A stretch of DNA of 64,000 nt from Endomicrobium sp. (GTDB taxonomy: Bacteria; Elusimicrobiota; Endomicrobiia; Endomicrobiales; Endomicrobiaceae): contig JAITPF010000037.1 in assembly GCA_031289585.1 (NCBI GenBank), positions 1 through 64,000 of the forward strand, written 5' to 3'. The notes under the pieces are model-generated. The model made no database searches, was not told where the DNA came from, and was given only the letters and a program-made list of their open reading frames with translations. Made by a program: the position numbers and the translations under genes. Each line of letters begins with the position of its first letter. The stretch's first letter is position 1. Shown here piece by piece: positions 57,801-64,000 of the stretch.

Positions 57801-60793
57801 TGGAAGAAGATGCTTTCAGTAAACTTGTAAAAGAAGCATCAACTAATGATAATTATTCTGACAGTACGTTTGCTCAAAGCAGCAGACGAGTTAATGCAAA
57901 ATTAGGATTCTCTCCTGCTCAAGATATTGCAAAGACACTAATCTCATTGAGTTCTAATTTACTTCCTACAAGATCAAACGATGGTGTGGGTATAGGACAA
58001 ACTCCACAGTCAATACTGATTGTTACAGATAATATGACTGATGCTCAAAAGGCAAGATCTCAAACGTTTATTGATGCTTTTAATGCTGATGCTGAAAATC
58101 CCAATGGACAGACATTGGCATATAAAAATTCTAGCGGAAGAGTTTGTTTAACTGATAAGGGAAAAGTTATTGCTGCTTTTGCTCAAAAAACAATAATGTC
58201 AGGTAATAGTGAGGCTTGGGCTGCATTCCTTAAGTGGTTGTTTAATTTAATGGGACTTAATTTAGATACGGCAAAACTATCTGAAGATCAATACGTTATT
58301 TCTGTATTAAAAGACTTAACAAACACATTATCGGATAAAGGAATTAAAAATCCTAGAGCAATTAGAAATTTTGTCAATATGCTTCCAGATGTTAATTACA
58401 ATGAAATTACTAGTATAGAGCAGTTGCAAAGAATAACTGAATTTGAATATTCTAAAGATTTTCAGGAAACTATTATTAAGATGAAATTTACAGATAAAGG
58501 ATGTCGATTTCCTTCTGCACAAGCAATGGCATTGGCAAGGGAAGGATTGCTTAAGAATGATAAAGCTGTAAGTGATCACTGGTGGTCAATGAGAGTAAAG
58601 GGAGAAGATTTAAACAAAGTATTAGTATCTGCTTATGATGAGTTTAAACAAAGAAGTAATGAAGTACAGGTTCAAGCGGTGATTATGCAAAGCAAGATTA
58701 CAGGGGAAGGTTGGGGACCTAACAATATGAAGTTAACGGCAATGTTTAAGGCTGCGTGGCTTAATCGTAGTTTGTTTAGAGGTTGGAGACTAAGATTTTG
58801 GAGAGATCCATCAGTTGACAGAGTTAATAATATTACAAAACCAGGAAGTAAACAATTTTTAAGTGAGTCATCTGTTGTTGATGACTCTACTTATTCTGAT
58901 TTCTCAAACCCTTTTGAGGATACAGTATCAACTGGTGGTAAAGTAACAGAGCAAAGCAATGACTCTGTTTCTGAACATCAAGATTCTGTTTTCGTTGACT
59001 ACTTTGCAAATCCTTTTGAGAACGAGGCAACAGAGCAAAGTAATGATTCTGATGACGGAAATATCAGTTTAGAAGAACCTACTGCTGCAACACGGCAAGA
59101 ATCCTATACAGTTAACAGAGAGGCTTTAATAGCTAGTATGGCTTTTGCCGGTATAGAAATAAATGCTGATACAGAGAAAGGAATAGATGCATTGCAAGCT
59201 CAAATTCAAAATATGTCAAAAGCAGATACAGAGAAAGTATTTGGAACAAATATTATATCCGTCAATCAAAGCGGCATATCGTTTGGGGATGCTATTAAGG
59301 ATGCGCCATCAAAAAAATCTGTATTCTTAGGGGTGGGATTAGGTGCAACAGTAGGCACTATAATAGGTGGGGTATTGGGTCTTGGTGCAGGTGCTTTAGT
59401 AGGGGCAATGATAGGAGCTGCTATAGGAGGACTTTTACTTGCACTAGGAGGTAAAACATTACATTCTTATTTAAACGTAGATTTTCTTAGCGAATTTACA
59501 GTAATGGATGTAAATAAGTTTGCAAAGATACCATTGTTTACAAAACTAGTAAAAAATGGAACGCTAGATTTTTCAGATGATGAAACACACAAACATTTTA
59601 GTGCATCTAGGTTAAGAGATGCTATTAATATGAAGAAAGATGCTGAGAAAATTCTTATTATAGGCAAAAAAAATTGGGAGACGATAATTGAGTTTAAGGA
59701 AGAGATAATTGAGAAAGAAATTGAAAGTCCGGAATTTTTACGAGAACATAAAAGAAAAGATGGTGAAGATGATAAGCAATGGGAAGAAAGAAGACTTCAA
59801 GAAGCAAGAAGAGAATTTAGTTGGACATTAGCAAAAGTTGGAGGGCTTATTGAACGTTTGAAATTTGGAGGTAATGAAAATCAAAAGCAAAAACTGTTTG
59901 CAGTTTTGTTTGGTAGTTTTAGAATTGACTACAAAACTATTTTGACGAGATTTAATAATGTTCGACAATCTGCAAATGTTATATATGACGATATTCCATT
60001 ATTTGCGTTAAATGATCAAGATGGCGATTTATTTGATAAAGATAATAAACCTACGCAGAAATTTTGGGATAAATATTCAACAATAGCTTCAATAGAACAA
60101 AAGATAGATGATGAAGTAGGAGTAGAAAATGCCGGACGAGAATTATTAGGTAAAATGGCGGAAGGCTTTACAAAGCCTCAAGACTTAAACAGTGCAGTAG
60201 TAAAAGCATTGTTATTGTTTGAGGATAGAGCTGCTATGGAAAAAAAATATCTCGGATTAGATCCAGGAGCAAATTATACAAGGCAAGATATAGCTAAAGC
60301 GGCATATAAATTATATAGCCAAGCATTAGGACTGTATGCAGGAACAGACCCTATAGATAAACGAATATCTTTGGATCAATTACATCAAGAATCAGAGATA
60401 ATAAGAGTAGTAGCTGATATGTTGATGGCTATGAAACTCAGCAGAGATGGCGAACTAGTGTCATTGATAAATAAAAAGCAACTTGATATTAAGGATGTAT
60501 CAAGAATACAAGAGTTGCTAGAGTTAAATACTAAGCCAAATAGAAATGTATTTCTAGATGTGTTAAGTACAGGAGTTACAACAAGTAAAGAAGGAAACCC
60601 TCAATTATTTGAAATAGATATGAGTAAGCTAAAAACTGCATTAGAGACAGAACATGCTAGCGAAAGAGAATTGTTAGCAGCAAATTCTAATGATTTGTTA
60701 CCTCTGTTAAATGAAGGAAAGAGAGGAGAGAAAGAACGTAAAACTTTGTTAATGGAAATAAGAGATGTAAGAGCAGTAGCGAAAGCAGCATAA
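54827..60793 (+). CDS. giant protein (1988 aa) with SecA/SF2-helicase-like ATPase core and C-terminal glycine zipper; same frame as the preceding ORF
   Basis: SAGGGKS (55526-55546), VADEADVAAL (55901-55912 DEAD), GGSATLD, GLRGIDF...VVDGHNFPSSELLQAIGRAGR (ends 57214); GVGLGATVGTIIGGVLGLGAGALVGAMIGAAIGGLLLALGG. Confidence 0.8.
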   Translation: MQKVQSIFKILQDPNYTNPDLTQMAHLNDQAKLEIKRLFESFATDLWKDFDESIWNFVASQPDIFQFYTKSLSQDAIDTIARKYLGKTPGADIDTIKTQIASGDIETMRQCINLQLISFSEILKPYVNQNSEGFNPYQFTLQLRKSMIEAVFGNGKTEEQLTFSEKLALDLKISEMGYDIPRSDYSNIRQAYEGDNVTKFGVGILSANEDRNRSTARQVLMLFEDLLGRVSALSAGGGKSFVYIWTYSQCFHNGNSIGEFLGAQTTDAAQMIGSEQNVFMWRMLGIQTVNGDEKYKQNAFDELADAYDKTTVSGIEGLKGRVIAYSIGQRGFVELQARVGANGAKLNNALSNTDVRVADEADVAALSRVSYIMGTGDAVVPQYQADDIVGKLKTLQSVTFQAEDKEYKIQPNPTAKTQGDLAINEFAIIDGKIVCGSSELETAILEKFKSWTLLDYMQNTNVTKLSDIKGNTASNLSNIMRAWNVFAVRLRGGESVSFVDGQPASVEAGRRQSNTTDQSSSYNVALVALEIERLKGLNQSTKGFDIHNVKMSVSSGESTISQIFSREQGTTLNCGGSATLDVAREVAHAIFGGEAVDIEASSMKMVGGQLGNRFKVESCSKTQEIINYGVTQAQEFLKAAVDGTLKKDSVGADIGLLFGAMDMDYNIQIMINALAQIYAENFNADERAKIVESFTSNIELHTKGYSISEIKDWIANNSEYGVRLKPYLNKIQTIDAVIAENSPEAVSKMAGNRGMLTFSNQSGLRGIDFKSINMIVVDGHNFPSSELLQAIGRAGRNEEWGKDKTSVTVLMDLPAITKTLVRMKEDDSYFRERQSGLFDRVNRDLNENLRKVNEEGTNIESKDLLELVSVYKSMQLKSESILFKARQEAMYILVKEPLAEMAAIARRNSNVRDAEYLEDLYKKSIYNDESSLFQDSSKDGNVVADPMITMMQIYHQVLITAQAYLTTAMENTSDSLIKLEFVNRLQDIKLMLEEDAFSKLVKEASTNDNYSDSTFAQSSRRVNAKLGFSPAQDIAKTLISLSSNLLPTRSNDGVGIGQTPQSILIVTDNMTDAQKARSQTFIDAFNADAENPNGQTLAYKNSSGRVCLTDKGKVIAAFAQKTIMSGNSEAWAAFLKWLFNLMGLNLDTAKLSEDQYVISVLKDLTNTLSDKGIKNPRAIRNFVNMLPDVNYNEITSIEQLQRITEFEYSKDFQETIIKMKFTDKGCRFPSAQAMALAREGLLKNDKAVSDHWWSMRVKGEDLNKVLVSAYDEFKQRSNEVQVQAVIMQSKITGEGWGPNNMKLTAMFKAAWLNRSLFRGWRLRFWRDPSVDRVNNITKPGSKQFLSESSVVDDSTYSDFSNPFEDTVSTGGKVTEQSNDSVSEHQDSVFVDYFANPFENEATEQSNDSDDGNISLEEPTAATRQESYTVNREALIASMAFAGIEINADTEKGIDALQAQIQNMSKADTEKVFGTNIISVNQSGISFGDAIKDAPSKKSVFLGVGLGATVGTIIGGVLGLGAGALVGAMIGAAIGGLLLALGGKTLHSYLNVDFLSEFTVMDVNKFAKIPLFTKLVKNGTLDFSDDETHKHFSASRLRDAINMKKDAEKILIIGKKNWETIIEFKEEIIEKEIESPEFLREHKRKDGEDDKQWEERRLQEARREFSWTLAKVGGLIERLKFGGNENQKQKLFAVLFGSFRIDYKTILTRFNNVRQSANVIYDDIPLFALNDQDGDLFDKDNKPTQKFWDKYSTIASIEQKIDDEVGVENAGRELLGKMAEGFTKPQDLNSAVVKALLLFEDRAAMEKKYLGLDPGANYTRQDIAKAAYKLYSQALGLYAGTDPIDKRISLDQLHQESEIIRVVADMLMAMKLSRDGELVSLINKKQLDIKDVSRIQELLELNTKPNRNVFLDVLSTGVTTSKEGNPQLFEIDMSKLKTALETEHASERELLAANSNDLLPLLNEGKRGEKERKTLLMEIRDVRAVAKAA

Positions 60794-60819
60794 ATTTATA
60801 CTAACTGTATTATTTATTA

Positions 60820-60985
60820 TTCATTGTCGTCATTGCGAGCCTACAAAGTAGGCGTGGCAATCTTTTCTTTTTTAATAACACAGAAATTGCTTCGTCAGGA
60901 CTTTGTCCTTACCCCTTGTTGCCCTTTGGCTGCGCAATGATGGCAAAATAAGGTGTCATTCCCGCGTATGCGGGAATGAACACGG
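60820..60985. repeat. REP-like repeats (inverted family A plus family B)
   Basis: cgtcattgcgagcctacaaagtaggcgtggcaatcttt...aattgcttcgtcaggactttgtcc; gtcattcccgcgtatgcgggaatga. Confidence 0.9.
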
Positions 60986-61058
60986 TTGTCGTTGTCTTTT
61001 ACGACTTTTACTTTTGAAACGGTTTCATAAAGTCTTAAAATAAAAATAAGGAGAAGTT

Positions 61059-61688
61059 ATGATGAGCAGATTGGTATCATTAATGTTAGCGGTATTGTTT
61101 GTGGTAACATCATCTTTGGCACTTTTTTCACAGCAAGTAAAAGAAGGCAAAACAGCAAAACTAAATACGACTACGTTACCTTTTGCAGTTTATGTTGAAA
61201 ATAATTCAACCCAAAACCATTTTGTGCCTTCAGGTTGGATGGGAGATTATGGAGATATTAAAGTTGATATGGCAAGTACTGATAACCCTAAAAGTGGAAA
61301 AACATCTATAAAAGTTTCTTACAGTGCAAAAATGATGCAAGGTGCAGGTTGGATGGGTATATATTGGCAACAGCCGGCAAATAATTGGGGAGAAAAGAAA
61401 GGAGGTTATAATTTAAACGGTGCAAGGAGATTGACATTTTGGGCAAGAGGAAGTGTTGGTGGAGAAAAAATTGCAGAGTTCAAAGTAGGAGGCATTACAG
61501 GCGAATTCTCAGATTCAGACTCAGCAGCAATAGGACCTGTTGTGCTTACCAAGAATTGGAAAAAGTATACAATAGATCTTAAAGATAAAGATTTAACTAA
61601 TATTATAGGGGGATTTTGCTTAGCAGCTTCAAAAGACGATAACCCAAATGGCTTTATCATTTATCTAGACGACATTATTTATGAATAA
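61059..61688 (+). CDS. secreted carbohydrate-binding-like (jelly-roll) protein
   Basis: Signal peptide; FVPSGWMGDYGDIKVD..GKTSIKVSYS...WMGIYWQQPANNWG...ARRLTFWARG...WKKYTIDLKDKDLTNIIGGFCLAA....FIIYLDDIIYE pattern of CBM/galactose-binding-like domains. Confidence 0.75.
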   Translation: MMSRLVSLMLAVLFVVTSSLALFSQQVKEGKTAKLNTTTLPFAVYVENNSTQNHFVPSGWMGDYGDIKVDMASTDNPKSGKTSIKVSYSAKMMQGAGWMGIYWQQPANNWGEKKGGYNLNGARRLTFWARGSVGGEKIAEFKVGGITGEFSDSDSAAIGPVVLTKNWKKYTIDLKDKDLTNIIGGFCLAASKDDNPNGFIIYLDDIIYE

Positions 61689-61699
61689 AAACCCAGATT

Positions 61700-62146
61700 C
61701 TAGTTATTTTCTAATGCTTTTTTGACAGCTAACGAAATACGTTTTCCGTTAGCTTGTCCATTTACTGCTGTTATTGCTGCTTTCATAATGGTACCAAAGC
61801 TTTTATCTGTAGAAACATCTGTAACGGCTTTAACTTTATTAAAAAGTTCTTCATCAGATATTTCAGCCGGGAGATATTGTTCAATTACTGCAATTTCTTT
61901 ACTTTCTTTGTCTATTAAATCTTGTCTTTCTCCTTTTTCAAAACTTTCGATGGACTCTTTTCGTTTTTTTATTTCGCTTCTTAATACTTTTGTAATTTCT
62001 TCATCGTTGATTTTAATGTTTTTCATATCTCGAATATTTATTTCATTGAGAATACCTCTTATAACATTTAGCTTTTCCATATCTTTGGCTTTCATATAAA
62101 CTGTTAAGTCAGACTTAAGTTTTTTTATCATTTCATTGTCAATCAT
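61700..62146 (-). CDS. GatB/YqeY domain protein
   Basis: LKSDLTVYMKAKDMEKLNVIRGILNEI, LRSEIKKRKESIESFEKGERQDLIDKESKEIAVIEQYLPAEISDEEL. Confidence 0.93.
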   Translation of the reverse strand: MIDNEMIKKLKSDLTVYMKAKDMEKLNVIRGILNEINIRDMKNIKINDEEITKVLRSEIKKRKESIESFEKGERQDLIDKESKEIAVIEQYLPAEISDEELFNKVKAVTDVSTDKSFGTIMKAAITAVNGQANGKRISLAVKKALENN

Positions 62147-62640
62147 TTTCTTTTTCCTAACGCTTTTGTCCTATTAGTGTGACCAGATTCTAATTTTATA
62201 ACACTTCCTTGTTTTATATTTAATTGTTTTGCGCTACCTGCACTTATCTCTATAACTATATTAGCGTTTTGTGAAGGAGAATAAGTTTTAAGCGCATATT
62301 CTGGAACACCGGGTTGAGGGGCTACATTTTCTGCAATATCAACAACTTTATTATCTGCAATCCATATAATGTCTATCGAGAAATACATATCTTTCATCCA
62401 AAATGCAGCAATATAAGCTTTTTCAAAGAAAAATATCATTCCATCATGAGGAATTTGTTTTCTGTCAGAAAGTCCTTTTGCTTTCACTTTTTTGCTTTTT
62501 GCGACAACTAAATTCAAACTTTTATCATTCACTCTAACAGTTATTACATCTCCATCAATATACTTTTCACCAGCAGGAGAGTAAGTAAAACAAAAAATAG
62601 ATAAAATAAATAATAATATTAAGACTTTACACATATTCAT
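62143..62640 (-). CDS. DUF192 family secreted protein
   Basis: AKGLSDRKQIPHDGMIFFFEKAYIAAFWMKDMYFSIDIIWIADNKVVDIAENVAP..VIEISAGSAKQLNIKQGSVIKLE. Confidence 0.92.
   Translation of the reverse strand: MNMCKVLILLFILSIFCFTYSPAGEKYIDGDVITVRVNDKSLNLVVAKSKKVKAKGLSDRKQIPHDGMIFFFEKAYIAAFWMKDMYFSIDIIWIADNKVVDIAENVAPQPGVPEYALKTYSPSQNANIVIEISAGSAKQLNIKQGSVIKLESGHTNRTKALGKRK
62170..62192. repeat. Solo MITE-like terminal repeat encoding the C-terminal tail of the DUF192 protein
   Basis: cctattagtgtgaccagattcta = reverse complement of tagaatctggtcacactaatagg. Confidence 0.6.
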
Positions 62641-62748
62641 ATTATTGATTATATCAAAATTTGAGCAAAATTGTATTATTTGAATTGTATGTGAATTGAC
62701 AACGATGGCGTTGTTAAAAGACTTTGGTTTTTATATAATATTATATAA

Positions 62749-63918
62749 ATGGATGATAAACAGTTAAGTACTTATGTTTCAAATATAATTGAAGATATTA
62801 AAAAGAGTGGTGATAAGGCTATTTTTAAATATCTTAAAGAATTTGATGGTGTTGATTTGTCTAAAAATGGGTATAAAGTTTCTCAAAGGGCAATAGATAA
62901 CGCTGCTAAAAGCATTTCAAAATTGTTAAAAAATGCAATAAACTCTTCTTATTCAAATGTTTTAGCATATCATAAGTACGAATATTCCCAAATTAAAAAG
63001 AAATGGGCCTACAGTAAAAATGGCTTGAAAGTAGGACAGTTTTATACATCTATAGATTCTGTCGGTATTTATGTGCCGGGAGGTCGTTTTCCTTACCCAT
63101 CAACTGTTATTATGACTGCAGTTGCGGCTATTGCTGCAGGGGTAAAAAGAATAGTTATGGTAACTCCACCAAATAAAATGAATGATGCAGTTTTGTTTAC
63201 CGCAAGATTGTGCGGTATAAGAGAAATATATTGTATAGGCGGTATAATGGCTGTAGCAGCTCTTGCTTACGGAACAGAAACGGTAAAAAAAGTCAATATG
63301 ATTGTAGGACCGGGAAATACGTATGTAAATGAAGCTAAAAGACAGGTTTTTGGGCATGTAGGCATAGATTCACTTGCAGGACCAAGCGAAGTAGCAATAA
63401 TTGCGGATAAGGATGTTCCTGCAGATTATGCTGCTGCTGATATAATGGCGCAGATAGAGCACGATCCTATGGCAAATGCTTATTTTTTATGCGAGTCTGC
63501 AAAAAAGATATCTGAAATTAAAAAATTGCTTACAAAAGAAGCTTTTAAACAATTAAAAATAAAACTTTGTTCTTTAAATAAAGCTGTTGATATAGTAAAT
63601 GTCATAGCACCTGAACATTTAGAATTATTGGTAAAAAATTATAAAAGTCTATTAAAAGATATTAAAAATGCTGGAGCTGTTTTTGCAGGTTATCAAACGC
63701 CTACAGCTTCGGGTGATTATTGGGCTGGGCCATCTCATGTTTTGCCAACAAAGGGTTCTGCAAAGTTTTCGAGCGGTCTTTCAGTGATGACTTTCTTGAA
63801 AAGATCAACATATATAGAAATGAATAAAAATAATAAAAAGGCATATAAAACTATTGCAAATTTTGCTCAGTCTGAAGGCATGCAGTATCATAAAAAATCT
63901 GTAGAGGTAAGGATATGA
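62749..63918 (+). CDS. hisD: histidinol dehydrogenase
   Basis: [116 protein letters not shown]. Confidence 0.96.
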   Translation: MDDKQLSTYVSNIIEDIKKSGDKAIFKYLKEFDGVDLSKNGYKVSQRAIDNAAKSISKLLKNAINSSYSNVLAYHKYEYSQIKKKWAYSKNGLKVGQFYTSIDSVGIYVPGGRFPYPSTVIMTAVAAIAAGVKRIVMVTPPNKMNDAVLFTARLCGIREIYCIGGIMAVAALAYGTETVKKVNMIVGPGNTYVNEAKRQVFGHVGIDSLAGPSEVAIIADKDVPADYAAADIMAQIEHDPMANAYFLCESAKKISEIKKLLTKEAFKQLKIKLCSLNKAVDIVNVIAPEHLELLVKNYKSLLKDIKNAGAVFAGYQTPTASGDYWAGPSHVLPTKGSAKFSSGLSVMTFLKRSTYIEMNKNNKKAYKTIANFAQSEGMQYHKKSVEVRI

Positions 63919-64000
63919 AGCAAAGAAAAGCAAGAGTTATAAGAAAAACTAAAGAGACTAATGTTACTGTTGAGATTAATCTTGACAAATTTTCAGTGCC
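63915..64000 (+). CDS. hisB: imidazoleglycerol-phosphate dehydratase, 5' end only (truncated by window)
   Basis: [29 protein letters not shown]..., overlaps the hisD stop. Confidence 0.75.
   Translation, partial: MKQRKARVIRKTKETNVTVEINLDKFSV

Noticed and set aside
1-64000. tRNA or rRNA genes
   Set aside because: Scanning intergenic regions by eye I found no convincing T-loop/acceptor pairing or rRNA sequence; tRNAscan-SE/Infernal would be needed to exclude them.

Overview
AT-rich bacterial window that looks chromosomal. Gene content, the numerous dispersed palindromic repeats and many small pseudogenes suggest an Elusimicrobiota/Endomicrobium-like genome; this taxonomic guess is inference only. 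Most of it is compact housekeeping sequence: rpsP-khpA-(PRC/RimM-like)-trmD-rplS-rnhB, proB, pcrA/uvrD, nitroreductase-argS, a beta-CASP nuclease, TPR, dnaQ-like, glmU-prs-rplY-pth, lnt, an NSS transporter, a trimeric [FeFe]-hydrogenase operon, ruvX, yacP, mltG, cysteine desulfurase, yajQ, response regulator, rlmD-like, TolC + RND pump, yqeY, DUF192 and hisD-hisB. The main accessory feature is at about 46.2-60.8 kb. Two giant ORFs of about 2862 and 1988 aa lie in the SAME reading frame and are separated only by TAA-GAT. The first has a signal peptide, a C39-like Cys-protease domain and glycine-zipper/TM repeats. The second has a SecA/SF2-like ATPase core, tandem NPF-acidic motifs and a glycine zipper. 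Other notable observations: a MITE-like family with TA-flanked termini whose inverted repeats sit on gene 3' ends and supply stop codons or C-termini; a pentanucleotide repeat that appears to switch a small Cys-rich secreted ORF out of frame; an Ala-rich secreted protein broken by one in-frame TGA; decayed HigB, HicB-like and PD-(D/E)XK-like genes; an orphan MTHFR_C zinc domain; and dense clusters of REP-like repeats that corrupt naive ORF starts.
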